In this document: positions 23,462 to 31,811 of the stretch, piece after piece
How positions within the stretch are numbered: position 1 is the first letter of the stretch
Layout of the letters: each line of letters starts with the position of its first letter
DNA from: DASZIT01 sp035948855
GTDB lineage: Bacteria; Actinomycetota; Acidimicrobiia; Acidimicrobiales; RAAP-2
Direction: 5' to 3'
DNA length: 40,610 nt
NCBI GenBank assembly: GCA_035948855.1
Contig: DASZIT010000049.1
Location: forward strand, 1 to 40,610
The notes under the pieces: generated by a model
What the model saw: only the letters and a program-made list of their open reading frames with translations
Databases searched by the model: none
Told to the model about the DNA's origin: nothing
Translations under genes and position numbers: made by a program

Positions 23462-24370
23462 GTGCTCGACTACCACCTCCATCTGTGGCCCCATTCCCAG
23501 AGCGACGCCGAGGCCACCATCGAGCAGGTTGCCGCCTACTGCGAGCACGCGGTGGCCCACGGCGTCACCGAGATCGCCCTTACCGAGCACCTGTTCCGGT
23601 TCACCCAGGCCAATGACCTGCTCGGGGGGTTCTGGAACGACCTCCCCGAAGAGGCGCTCCGCCCGGGAATGGCTGCCTACTGGGACCACCACGCCCGGGT
23701 GGACCTGGACAGCTACGTCGAGGTCGTCCAAGCGGTGAAGGCCGAGGGACTCCCCGTCGTCCTCGGCCTCGAGGTCGACTACTACCAGGGTCGGATGGAC
23801 GATGTCGCCGGGCTGCTGAGCGGTTACCCCTTCGACGTGCTGCTCGGCTCGGTGCACTGGCTGGGGGCGTGGCGGTTCGACGTCCTCAACGAGCCCTTGG
23901 TGGTGGCCGAGTGGGAGACCCGGGACGTCGACGCGGTCTGGGACGAGTACACCCGGGCCATGGAGGAACTGGGGGCCTCGGGGGTCTGCGACGTGTTCGC
24001 CCATCCTGACCTGATCAAGATCGCCGGGAAGGTGCCGGCGGTGCCCGACGAGTTCTACGACCGGATGGCGGAGGCGGCGGCGGCGTCGGGGATGGCCGCC
24101 GAACTGTCGTCGGCCGGCTGGCGCAAGCCGGTCGGCGAGGAGTACCCGGCGCCGCCGCTCCTCCAGCGCTTCGTCGCCCGCGGGGTTCCGTTGACCACCG
24201 CCTCCGATGCCCACACCCTTCCCGACGTGGCCGATCGGGCCGGAGACATGCGGGAGTTGCTGGCGGCGGCCGGCGTCACCGAGCTTCAGGGGTATCGGGA
24301 CCGCCAACCGCACCCGGTGCCGGTCTCGCCGGTCGACGCCACCCTGACGGCCGCGGAACCCGGGGTCTGA
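23462..24370 (+). CDS. PHP-domain phosphatase, HisK-like
   Basis: This 302-residue protein has a PHP metal-dependent phosphoesterase barrel. The first motif is YHLHLWPHS (His5, His7), and later motifs are ALTEHLF, GLEVDYY, GSVHWLG, DVFAHPDLIK and TASDAHTLPDV, supplying the expected His/Asp/Glu metal ligands. The closest known group is histidinol-phosphate phosphatase of the HisK type, which completes histidine synthesis; other phosphomonoester substrates are possible. No other his gene is present, so the substrate is not certain. The start is GTG 23462. The stop is followed two bases later by the kinase gene, so the genes are likely co-transcribed. Confidence 0.82.
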   Translation: MLDYHLHLWPHSQSDAEATIEQVAAYCEHAVAHGVTEIALTEHLFRFTQANDLLGGFWNDLPEEALRPGMAAYWDHHARVDLDSYVEVVQAVKAEGLPVVLGLEVDYYQGRMDDVAGLLSGYPFDVLLGSVHWLGAWRFDVLNEPLVVAEWETRDVDAVWDEYTRAMEELGASGVCDVFAHPDLIKIAGKVPAVPDEFYDRMAEAAAASGMAAELSSAGWRKPVGEEYPAPPLLQRFVARGVPLTTASDAHTLPDVADRAGDMRELLAAAGVTELQGYRDRQPHPVPVSPVDATLTAAEPGV

Positions 24371-24372
24371 CC

Positions 24373-25932
24373 GTGGCCACCCCGGCCGAGCTGGCCCTGG
24401 AGCGGACCGACCTCGACGAGGTCCAACTGGCGCACGTGAAGCGGCTGATGGGCACCTGGGGGATCCTGGCCGACCTGTCCTTCTCCGACCTGGTGCTGAT
24501 GGCGCCCATGGCGTCGCCCCCCCATCTGCTCCGAACCCGCGAGCAGGAGCTGGTGATCCTCGGCCAGATGCGCCCGTCCAACAGCGCCACCGTGGTCCAG
24601 CACGACCTGGTGGGCCAGTCCGTCGACGCCGCCGACTGGCCGGTGGTGACCGCCTCCTGGCAGTCGGGCGAGGTCGCCCGCGGGGAGATGCAGATGGAGC
24701 CGGAGGAGGAGCCGGTCCGGGTGCACTGCATCCCGGTCCGATGCGAGGGAACCCTGGTGGCGGTGCTGGCCCGGCTGGTGGCCGGGGCCGGACGCCGCCC
24801 GGGCCATCTCGAACGCACCTACCGGGACGTCTTCGACCGGTTTGCGGTCATGTTGTCGGAATCGACCTTCCCGTTCCCGAGCGAGGAGGTCGCCACCGAG
24901 GAGGCCCCCCGGGTCGGCGACGGCATCGTGCTGGTCGACGAGGAGGGCCGGGTCCGGTACGCATCGCCCAACGCCACCAACGCGCTGCACCGGATGGGGA
25001 TGTACTCCCAGCTCGAGGGCCGCCGCCTCTACGACCTGGGGCTGGAGGAGTCGGCCATCGAATGGGCGCTGGCCTCGGCCCTGCCCGTCGTCGAAGAGGT
25101 CGAACGCCGCCCCGACGTCATCGTTCTGCTCCACTGCGTTCCGTTGCTCTCCCACGGCGACGTCACCGGATGCCTGGTGCTGTTGCGGGACGTGACCGAC
25201 GTCCGCCGGCTCGACCGCCTGCTGCTGTCCAAGGACGCGGCCATCCGCGAGGTCCACCACCGGGTGAAGAACAATCTGCAGACGATCTCCGCCCTCCTCC
25301 GGCTCCAGGCCCGACGATTGCCGCCGGGGGTTGGCCGGGTCGCGCTCTTCGAGGCGGAGCGGCGGGTCCAGTCGATCTCCATCGTCCATGAGATCCTGTC
25401 CCGGGAGCCCAGTGACCAGGTGCCGTTCGATGAAATCGTCTCCGCCCTCGTCCGGATGGCCGAAGACTCGGTGGTGTCGTCGGCCAAGGTGGCATTCAGC
25501 GTGACCGGGCAGCTGGGGGAGGTTCCCGCCGACGTCGCCACCCCGCTGGCGGTGGTGTTGGCCGAGCTCCTCCAGAACGCGGTCGAGCACGCCTTCATCG
25601 AGTTCGACGATGGCGACACCGACCGCCCCGACCATCCGGGCGCCGGCACCCCCCGGGATGGGCTGAAGTCAGTTGGTCATATCGCCATCGACCTGGTGGC
25701 CGACGGCTCCCGCTTGAGCGTCGAAGTCGCGGACGACGGCTCCGGGCTTCCGGAGGGGTTCGATTTCGACTGCACCACCAGCCTGGGTCTCTGCATCGTT
25801 CGAGACCTGGTCAGGACCCAGCTCGACGGGACGATCGAGATGCGCAACCGGCATGACACCGACGCGGAGGCGACGGGGACGGCGGTGCTGATCGAGTTGC
25901 CCGTGCGCGAAGCCCAAAAGGTGGGTTCCTAG
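24373..25932 (+). CDS. pdtaS: PdtaS-like cytosolic sensor histidine kinase
   Basis: This 519-residue histidine kinase has no membrane segment. Residues about 1-155 form a GAF-like domain and about 180-285 a PAS domain. A HisKA_2 dimerisation region follows, with the H-box EVHHRVKNNLQTISALLRLQARR (His295/His296), and then an HATPase domain with ELLQNAVEHAF and VADDGSGLPEGF. This layout and the H-box match mycobacterial PdtaS (Rv3220c), which phosphorylates the antiterminator-type regulator PdtaR. As in mycobacteria, a whiB1-like gene lies next to it. PdtaR itself is not in the window. The start is GTG 24373, tightly after the PHP gene. Confidence 0.88.
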   Translation: MATPAELALERTDLDEVQLAHVKRLMGTWGILADLSFSDLVLMAPMASPPHLLRTREQELVILGQMRPSNSATVVQHDLVGQSVDAADWPVVTASWQSGEVARGEMQMEPEEEPVRVHCIPVRCEGTLVAVLARLVAGAGRRPGHLERTYRDVFDRFAVMLSESTFPFPSEEVATEEAPRVGDGIVLVDEEGRVRYASPNATNALHRMGMYSQLEGRRLYDLGLEESAIEWALASALPVVEEVERRPDVIVLLHCVPLLSHGDVTGCLVLLRDVTDVRRLDRLLLSKDAAIREVHHRVKNNLQTISALLRLQARRLPPGVGRVALFEAERRVQSISIVHEILSREPSDQVPFDEIVSALVRMAEDSVVSSAKVAFSVTGQLGEVPADVATPLAVVLAELLQNAVEHAFIEFDDGDTDRPDHPGAGTPRDGLKSVGHIAIDLVADGSRLSVEVADDGSGLPEGFDFDCTTSLGLCIVRDLVRTQLDGTIEMRNRHDTDAEATGTAVLIELPVREAQKVGS

Positions 25933-25972
25933 CCGCGAATCTCCGGGCGATCAGGCTCAGAGTGGGCCGGAT

Positions 25973-26263
25973 TCAGGAAGCGCGTCGGCGGGACGCCAGC
26001 CACGCCTTGCGGAGCTTGCGACGCTCCTCTTCGGAAGTGCCGCCCCAGACGCCTGACTCCTGATTGGTGGCCAGGGCAAAGTCGAGGCACGGCTCCTGGG
26101 CGTCGCAGATCCGGCAGACCCGCTTGGCCGCCTCGATCTGATCGATGGCGGGACCGGTGGTGCCGATAGGGAAGAAAAGGTCAGGTTCCGTGCTGCGGCA
26201 GGCGGCCAAATCGCGCCAGTCGCCCTCATCCCACTCGACTGTCCGATTCCACACGAGGGCCAC
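25973..26263 (-). CDS. WhiB1-like iron-sulfur transcription factor
   Basis: This 96-residue WhiB-family protein has four cysteines at 22, 50, 53 and 59 in the C...CxxC.....C arrangement that holds a [4Fe-4S] cluster sensitive to nitric oxide. The GVWGG turn (71-75) is followed by a basic C-terminal helix (RRKLRKAWLASRRR) for DNA contact. It acts with the primary sigma factor in known members. The start is GTG 26263 with GGAGG seven bases upstream. The pdtaS neighbour and length favour WhiB1. A candidate promoter (26361-26389) and a perfect CRP-type site (26301-26316) lie upstream, and the leader would be about 90 bases. Confidence 0.92.
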   Translation of the reverse strand: MALVWNRTVEWDEGDWRDLAACRSTEPDLFFPIGTTGPAIDQIEAAKRVCRICDAQEPCLDFALATNQESGVWGGTSEEERRKLRKAWLASRRRAS

Positions 26264-26300
26264 GATGTTTCCTCCGCTCCCGATTCCGAGATATGCCCAT

Positions 26301-26316
26301 TGTGATCTGTTTCACA
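26301..26316. promoter_or_regulatory. Perfect CRP/FNR-type palindrome upstream of whiB
   Basis: TGTGA-TCTGTT-TCACA matches the CRP consensus TGTGA-N6-TCACA at all ten specified positions. It lies 38 bases before the whiB start and about 140 bases before the GDPD gene. Mycobacterial whiB1 is known to be controlled by the CRP homologue Rv3676, which recognises this consensus. Relative to the predicted whiB start of transcription, the site is near +45, a place better suited to repression. For a rightward start near 26372 it would be near -63, close to a class I activator position. Confidence 0.75.
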
Positions 26317-26360
26317 TGGCTCAGCGCCGAATAGTCGCCGTCCATTTGGGGTTCCCCTCT

Positions 26361-26389
26361 AGAGTAACCATCGGAGTGCATGGTTGCAA
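26361..26389 (-). promoter_or_regulatory. Candidate whiB promoter
   Basis: On the minus strand TTGCAA (26384-26389) and TACTCT (26361-26366) are 17 bases apart. Transcription would begin near 26354, inside the inverted repeat GGGG-TT-CCCC at 26348-26357. The same bases give TAGAGT (26360-26365) in the rightward direction, so both divergent genes may share the -10. Confidence 0.45.
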
Positions 26390-26457
26390 GCAATTTTGAC
26401 CGGCAAATCACCATCTGATGGGCTGTTTCGCGCCCAGTGGTGCTCGGGAGGGCCGAG

Positions 26458-27219
26458 ATGAGTTTCCACGTCGCCATCCAGGCCCACCGGGGGAGCCCCG
26501 ACCCGTCCCTGGGTATCGCCGAGAACACCCTGGCGGCGTTTGCCCGGGCTCGGCAGTTGGGTGCCGACGGGATCGAGCTCGACGTCCGGCTGACCGCCGA
26601 CGGGGCCTTGGCCGTGCATCACGACGCCAGCATTCCTGGGGTCGGAGACGTTGCTGACCAGGAGGTCCACGACCTCCCCGACCAGGTGCCGTTGCTGGCC
26701 GAGGTGCTCGTGGCCATGGCCGACCTCACCGTCAACATCGAGGTCAAGAACCTTCCGACCGAGCGGAACTACGACCCCGGCGAGGCCGCCGCCCGGGCGG
26801 CGGCCAACGCCATCGCCGATGCCGACCTGGGCGCCGGAACGGTGGTGTCATCCTTCTGGCCCCCGTCGCTGGACGCCGTCCTGGCGGTGGACCCGCGGCT
26901 CACCACCGGCCTGTTGGTGCCCGAATGGGCTGATCCGTCGGCCAGCCTGGCCATGGCCCGGGACATGGGTTGTCGGGCCCTGCACCTCCACCGGTCGCTG
27001 GCCTCCGCCGCCCTGGTCGCCGAGGTCCATGCCGCCGGGCTGTCCGTGGCGGTCTGGACGGTCAACCAACCGGACGACGTCACGGCCATGGTGGCCTGCG
27101 GTGTTGACACCATCATCACCGACGATGTCCCCGTCGCCCTGGCCTGCGTCCCGGACCTGGCCAAACCGGGCCCGGACCCGACCCGCCCGGGCCGGATCGC
27201 TGAGGAGCAGGCCTTCTGA
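26458..27219 (+). CDS. Glycerophosphodiester phosphodiesterase
   Basis: This 253-residue GDPD-family TIM-barrel enzyme hydrolyses glycerophosphodiesters to glycerol-3-phosphate and an alcohol. The hallmark residues are in order: AHRG (His10, Arg11), AENTLAAF (Glu22, Asn23), GADGIELDVRLTADG (Glu40, Asp42) and VHHDAS (His54 or His55). VNIEVKN and VWTVNQPDD are later barrel strands. There is no signal peptide, so the enzyme is probably cytoplasmic. I use ATG 26458 with GGGAGG six bases upstream; a GTG at 26437 would add seven residues. Being divergent from whiB, it shares the CRP-site region. Confidence 0.9.
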   Translation: MSFHVAIQAHRGSPDPSLGIAENTLAAFARARQLGADGIELDVRLTADGALAVHHDASIPGVGDVADQEVHDLPDQVPLLAEVLVAMADLTVNIEVKNLPTERNYDPGEAAARAAANAIADADLGAGTVVSSFWPPSLDAVLAVDPRLTTGLLVPEWADPSASLAMARDMGCRALHLHRSLASAALVAEVHAAGLSVAVWTVNQPDDVTAMVACGVDTIITDDVPVALACVPDLAKPGPDPTRPGRIAEEQAF

Positions 27220-27277
27220 CCAGGGATCGCGTCATCGATTGGTCCGACAAGGCGTTTTTCGTCAACAATGCACGGCC

Positions 27278-28057
27278 ATGAACGTCGTCGTCTGTGTGAA
27301 ACAGATCCCCGATCCGGCCGCACCGCCGTCGCTCGATCCCGGGACAAAGAACCTGGCCCGGGCCGGAAAGCTCATCCTCGATGACTCGGACGCCTACGGC
27401 GTCGAGATGGCATTGCAGCTGGTCGACAAGGCCGGCGAGGGCGAGGTGACCCTGGTGTCCATGGCCCCGAACGGTGAAACGTCCGGCCTCCGGACCGCAT
27501 TGGCCATGGGGGCGGCCAAGGCCATCCTGATCAGCGATGACAGCCTGGCCGGCACCGACGCCCTGGGGACCGCCAAAGTGCTGGCCGCCGCCATCAAGCG
27601 GGTGGAGCCGGATCTGGTCCTGGCGGCCACCGAGTCCACCGATGGCTACACCGGCACCACTCCTGTCCAGGTCGCCGAGCTGCTGGGCCTTCCTTCCGTC
27701 ACCTTCGCCAAGAAGGTCGAAGTCGACGGAACCTCGGTAAAGGTCGAGCGACAGACCGAGGCCGGCTACGACGAGGTCGAGAGCCCGCTCCCCGCCCTGG
27801 TCACTGTCACCGCCGGCGTGGTCGAGCCCCGCTACCCGTCGTTCAAGGGAATCATGGCGGCCAAGTCGAAGCCGGTGGAGACCTTGACGGTCGCCGACCT
27901 GGGCATCGATGCCAGCCAGGTGGGGGCCACCGGCGCCCGCCAGGAGATCACCGAGGTGGCCGACTCCGAGGAGCGGGCCTCGGGTGAGGTCGTCGTCGAC
28001 GAAGGCGACGCCTACGAGCGCGTCATCCAGTTCCTCGAGCAGCTGAAGGTCCTGTAG
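27278..28057 (+). CDS. etfB: Electron transfer flavoprotein beta subunit
   Basis: This 259-residue protein matches EtfB. It opens MNVVVCVKQIPDPA and contains DDSDAYGVEMALQL and VLAATESTDGYTGTTPVQVAELLGLP, typical of the AMP-binding beta subunit. ETF takes electrons from acyl-CoA and related dehydrogenases and passes them to the quinone pool through ETF dehydrogenase. Residues about 225-259 form an extra acidic tail. The ATG at 27278 has no strong ribosome-binding site. The alpha subunit gene follows after 27 bases, so the two are an operon. Confidence 0.92.
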   Translation: MNVVVCVKQIPDPAAPPSLDPGTKNLARAGKLILDDSDAYGVEMALQLVDKAGEGEVTLVSMAPNGETSGLRTALAMGAAKAILISDDSLAGTDALGTAKVLAAAIKRVEPDLVLAATESTDGYTGTTPVQVAELLGLPSVTFAKKVEVDGTSVKVERQTEAGYDEVESPLPALVTVTAGVVEPRYPSFKGIMAAKSKPVETLTVADLGIDASQVGATGARQEITEVADSEERASGEVVVDEGDAYERVIQFLEQLKVL

Positions 28058-28084
28058 GGACCAGGTAGGGAGAACGAGCACACC

Positions 28085-29056
28085 ATGGCAATCGACAAGA
28101 TCTGGGTCCTGGCCGAAGTGGCCGACGGGAAGCCCGTCACCGCCAGCCTCGAGCTGATCAGCCACGCCAAGTCCCTGGCCGGGACGGTGGAGGCCGTCGC
28201 CTACGGCGACGAGACCGCCGCCATTGCCGGGACTCTCGGTGAGTACGGCGCCACCACCGTGCACGATGTCGGCGACCTCGGGGGCGCACTCCCGGGGGTG
28301 CCGGTGGCCGGGGCCATCGCCGCCGCCATCCAGGCCGGTAACGGTCCCGACGCCATCCTGTTCCCGGCCACCTACGACGGCCGGGACATTGCCGGGCGCC
28401 TGTCGGCGAAGATCGACAAGCCGGTCCTCACCAACGTGGTCGGCCTGGTGGCCGGCGATGGTGGTCTCACCACCCAACACGCCATCTTCGGTGGCGCCCA
28501 GACGGCCACCGCCCGATTCACCGGCGATGGTCCGGGACTCTTCGTGGTGCGGGCCAAATCATTCCCAGCCGAAGCCTCGGGCGGTGCGCCGGCCGAGGTG
28601 GTGGCGGCACCCGCATCCGAGAGCGGTGCGACCAATGCGGCCAAGATCATCGCCCGCCACGTCGAGGAGCGAACCGGTCCCAAGCTCGACGAGGCCGACG
28701 TGGTCGTCTCCGGCGGACGCGGTCTCGGCGAAAAGGAGAACTACGCCCTCATCGAGCAGCTCGCCACCCTGTTGCACGGCGCCGCCGGGGCCAGCCGGGC
28801 CATCGTCGACGCCGGGTGGGTTCCCTACTCACACCAGGTCGGGCAAACCGGGAAGACGGTCAAGCCGACTGTCTATATCGCCTGCGGGATTTCCGGGGCC
28901 ACCCAGCACCTGGTGGGCATGAAGAACTCCAAGAACATCGTGGCCATCAACAAGGACCAGGATGCCCCCATCTTCTCGGTAGCCGACCTGGGGATTGTCG
29001 GCGACGTCCACAAGGTTCTCCCCAAACTCATCGAGGCGTTGCAGGCTCGCGCCTAA
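28085..29056 (+). CDS. etfA: Electron transfer flavoprotein alpha subunit
   Basis: This 323-residue EtfA subunit binds the redox-active FAD. The C-terminal FAD domain shows VVSGGRGLG, then GQTGKTVKPTVYIACGISG and ATQHLVGMKNSKNIVAINKD, the strongest family marks. The N-terminal half contains LFPATYDGRDIAGRLSAK. The ATG at 28085 follows a GGGAGAACGAGCACACC leader with a usable GGGAG site. It forms a heterodimer with EtfB. The hairpin at 29097-29125 probably ends the transcript. Confidence 0.93.
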   Translation: MAIDKIWVLAEVADGKPVTASLELISHAKSLAGTVEAVAYGDETAAIAGTLGEYGATTVHDVGDLGGALPGVPVAGAIAAAIQAGNGPDAILFPATYDGRDIAGRLSAKIDKPVLTNVVGLVAGDGGLTTQHAIFGGAQTATARFTGDGPGLFVVRAKSFPAEASGGAPAEVVAAPASESGATNAAKIIARHVEERTGPKLDEADVVVSGGRGLGEKENYALIEQLATLLHGAAGASRAIVDAGWVPYSHQVGQTGKTVKPTVYIACGISGATQHLVGMKNSKNIVAINKDQDAPIFSVADLGIVGDVHKVLPKLIEALQARA

Positions 29057-29096
29057 CCCGCCTCATCGACGGGACTACCATCTCGTTCGATACATC

Positions 29097-29125
29097 TGTC
29101 CGCCACCGTTCAGTGGTGGGAGACA
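29097..29125 (+). terminator. Hairpin after etfA
   Basis: TGTC..CCACC (29097-29107) pairs with GGTGG..GACA (29115-29125) around a seven-base loop, with one two-base internal mismatch. It lies 40 bases after the etfA stop and before the MBOAT gene. There is no U-tract. Confidence 0.4.
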
Positions 29126-29216
29126 TCAACAGCAACCGACACGGTGACGGGTAGGGTCGGATTTCGTGTCGCGTCGCCGCGCCAGCCTTTGCCCGCTCGA
29201 TTCGAACACCTGAACC

Positions 29217-30638
29217 ATGCTCTTTCCCACCATCGATTTCGCCATCTTCTTCGCCGTGGTGTTCACGGTGAACTGGCTCCTGAACCCGTATTCCGCGCCG
29301 TGGAAGATGTTCATGGTGGCGGCCAGCTACTTCTTCTACGCCTGGGCCGACTGGCGGTTCATCTTCCTGCTCGCCGCCTCCACCGTGATCGCCTATACCG
29401 GCGCCGGCATCCTCGACCGGCTGGAGGGGCAGGCCAAGCGGATCACCCTGTGGGTGACCCTGGCCCTGCTCCTCGGGCTCCTGGCCTGGTTCAAGTACTA
29501 CGTCTTTTTCACCGTCAACGTCGACAACGGCTTCCACATGCTCGGCGTGGGCCGTCCCCTGCCCCTGCTCAACGTGGCCCTTCCCATCGCCATTTCCTTC
29601 TTCACCTTCATGGCCATCAGCTACGTGGTGGACGTCTACCGGGGAACCCTGCAGACGGCTCGCCCGATGGACCTGGCCGTCTACCTTTCGTTCTTTCCCC
29701 ATCTGGTCGCCGGTCCCATCGTCCGGGGCACCGAGCTGCTCCCCCAGATCCGTCGGCGCCGCGATCCCGCCCACATCCAGTACACCGAGGCGTTCTGGCT
29801 GATCGCCGCCGGACTGGCCAAGAAGGTGGTCCTGTCTTCCTACCTGGCCACCTATGTGGTCGACCCGGTCTTCGCCGCGCCCCACCAGCATTCGGGTCTG
29901 GAAGTCATCTTCGCGGTGTGGGGTTATGCGGTGCAGATCTATGCCGACTTCAGCGGGTACACCGACATCGCCATCGGCATCGCCCTGTTGCTCGGGTTCC
30001 GGTTCCCGCAGAACTTCAACCGGCCCTACACCGCGGTGTCCCTCCAGGACTTCTGGCGGAGGTGGCACATGACGCTCTCCTTTTGGCTTCGCGACTACCT
30101 CTACGTCCCGTTGGGCGGCAACCGGGGCCCGGAGTGGAGGATCTCGCTCAACATCCTGATCACCATGCTGCTCGGCGGCCTGTGGCACGGGGCCGCCTGG
30201 ACCTTCATCGGGTGGGGACTGTTCCATGGCATCGGCCAGATCGTCGGACGCCAACGGCGTCGGTGGCGAAAGGCCCACGGGCTCCCGCTCGAGCCCGGAG
30301 GCTGGGTCCGGATCGCGGTGGCACAATTCGTCACCTTCCAGCTGGTCTGTGTCGGATGGCTGTTCTTCCGGGCCACGTCGTTCTCCGACGCCTGGTCGAT
30401 GGCGGGTCGGCTCTTCCACGGGTGGGGGAATTCCCCGCTGGTGACCCCCCTGGCCGTGCTGGCCATCGCCGCCGGCATCGCCACCCAGTTCATGCCCAAC
30501 GGGTGGATCGAATTGGCCAAGCGAACGTTTGCCGAACGCCGACTCGCCGTCCAAGGGGGCATACTTGGGGTGATTCTTCTGGCCATCACGACCCTGGGGC
30601 CCGCCGGCGTTGCCCCGTTCATCTACTACCGCTTCTGA
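29217..30638 (+). CDS. MBOAT-family O-acyltransferase, AlgI-like
   Basis: This 473-residue polytopic protein is of the membrane-bound O-acyltransferase family, whose bacterial members move acetyl groups across the membrane onto exopolysaccharide or cell-wall glycans. The catalytic histidine is His324 in GGLWHGAAWTFIGWGLFHG. The upstream RRWHMTLSFWLRDYLYVPLGGNR is the strongest AlgI-type signature. The N-terminus (LFPTIDFAIFFAVVFTVNW) and about eleven helices fit the family. The ATG at 29217 lacks a clear ribosome-binding site. The next gene, an SGNH hydrolase-like protein, starts two bases after its stop and is the usual partner that completes acyl transfer outside the cell. Confidence 0.9.
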   Translation: MLFPTIDFAIFFAVVFTVNWLLNPYSAPWKMFMVAASYFFYAWADWRFIFLLAASTVIAYTGAGILDRLEGQAKRITLWVTLALLLGLLAWFKYYVFFTVNVDNGFHMLGVGRPLPLLNVALPIAISFFTFMAISYVVDVYRGTLQTARPMDLAVYLSFFPHLVAGPIVRGTELLPQIRRRRDPAHIQYTEAFWLIAAGLAKKVVLSSYLATYVVDPVFAAPHQHSGLEVIFAVWGYAVQIYADFSGYTDIAIGIALLLGFRFPQNFNRPYTAVSLQDFWRRWHMTLSFWLRDYLYVPLGGNRGPEWRISLNILITMLLGGLWHGAAWTFIGWGLFHGIGQIVGRQRRRWRKAHGLPLEPGGWVRIAVAQFVTFQLVCVGWLFFRATSFSDAWSMAGRLFHGWGNSPLVTPLAVLAIAAGIATQFMPNGWIELAKRTFAERRLAVQGGILGVILLAITTLGPAGVAPFIYYRF

Positions 30639-30639
30639 C

Positions 30640-31773
30640 GTGAAGACCCTCCCTGACACCACCCCGCCGACGTCTCCACCCGAGCCCGGCCTGCCGTCCC
30701 CCCAACCGACCGACACCAACGGGACCGGTGCCGTGGTTCGCGACGACCCGGCCGGGCCCCGCCAGGTCCTGCCCTGGACCCGCGTCCTCAAGATCGGCCT
30801 CATCTGTTTTGCCGTGTGGCTGATCCTCGACGCCCCGAGCCTCCAGAAGTCAGCCCAGTATTCACCCATCGGCACCCGCCGCACGGTGTCGCTGGATCTG
30901 GTCGGCCCGATCGCCGCCTTCAGTCGGGGTACGGGACTGTCACACATTGTGAGCTGGACCGACGACATCCTCGGACGCTCGGTAGGTGGCGGCCCGTCAT
31001 TGTCGGTCGCCACCCCACCGCCGATCCCGCCGGCGAAGCCCAACCCGACCGCCACCACGATTCCGATCAGTCCTTCCGCCACCACCCCACCCACTCCCAC
31101 GACCTTGCCGCCCCTTCCGCAGCATCCGACCGCGGCCAATCCCCTCCGGGTGGTGGTGATCGGTGACTCGATCGGCATCGATCTCGGCCAACCGCTGACC
31201 AACGACCTGATCAGCACCGGCGTGGTGACGGCGACTCTGGACGGCAAGATCGACACTGGATTGTCGCGACCCGACTACTTCAACTGGCCGGCCGAACTGC
31301 AGGCCGACCTCGCCATCCACCATCCGCAACTGGTCGTGGTGATGATGGGCGCCAACGACCCCCAGAGCCTGGTCGTCAACGGGTCGGCGGTGGCCTACGG
31401 CACCGATGCCTGGAACGTCGCCTACTCGGCCCGGGCTGGGGCGTTCATGGATATCGCCATCAATGCTGGAGCCCACATGTTGTGGGTGGGGATGCCACCC
31501 ATGGCCGGCACCCAGCTCGATGGACAGATGAACCAGGTGAACGGGCTGGTCGCCGCCCAGGCGGCATCTCGCCAGACGGGCGTGACTTTCCTGAACTGCC
31601 GGACCATCCTCGGCAACGGTCAAGGCAACTACACCGCCTACCTGACCAACGGCGCCGGCTCCGAGATCAACATCCGGACCCCTGACGGGATCCACCTGAC
31701 CCCGGACGGTGGGGAGGTTCTGTCCCAGGCGGTCATGAATTCCATGCGCTCCACCTTGAAGATCGGGTTCTAG
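30640..31773 (+). CDS. Membrane-anchored SGNH/GDSL hydrolase-like protein
   Basis: This 377-residue protein has a cytoplasmic Pro-rich start, one membrane helix (about 47-63) and an outward SGNH domain. The nucleophile is Ser177 in VIGDSIGIDLG, the oxyanion residues are in MMGANDPQSL, and the Asp-His pair is in DGIHLTPDG. A Pro/Thr-rich spacer (about 125-165) separates helix and domain, as in wall-spanning proteins. The family resembles DUF459. Paired with the MBOAT gene, it probably acts as the outer acyltransferase or esterase in glycan O-acetylation. The GTG start at 30640 is one base after the MBOAT stop region; an in-frame start at 30610 is only the shadow of that gene. Confidence 0.85.
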   Translation: MKTLPDTTPPTSPPEPGLPSPQPTDTNGTGAVVRDDPAGPRQVLPWTRVLKIGLICFAVWLILDAPSLQKSAQYSPIGTRRTVSLDLVGPIAAFSRGTGLSHIVSWTDDILGRSVGGGPSLSVATPPPIPPAKPNPTATTIPISPSATTPPTPTTLPPLPQHPTAANPLRVVVIGDSIGIDLGQPLTNDLISTGVVTATLDGKIDTGLSRPDYFNWPAELQADLAIHHPQLVVVMMGANDPQSLVVNGSAVAYGTDAWNVAYSARAGAFMDIAINAGAHMLWVGMPPMAGTQLDGQMNQVNGLVAAQAASRQTGVTFLNCRTILGNGQGNYTAYLTNGAGSEINIRTPDGIHLTPDGGEVLSQAVMNSMRSTLKIGF

Positions 31774-31785
31774 AGAGGTAATGGG

Positions 31786-31802
31786 CGGCCACCGGATGGC
31801 CG
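31786..31802. terminator. Hairpin between converging genes
   Basis: CGGCCA and TGGCCG close around CCGGA between the SGNH gene and the SCO1664-family gene, which converge. The symmetric six-base stem could serve both directions. No U-tract is visible. Confidence 0.45.
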
Positions 31803-31811
31803 GAGTCCCAA

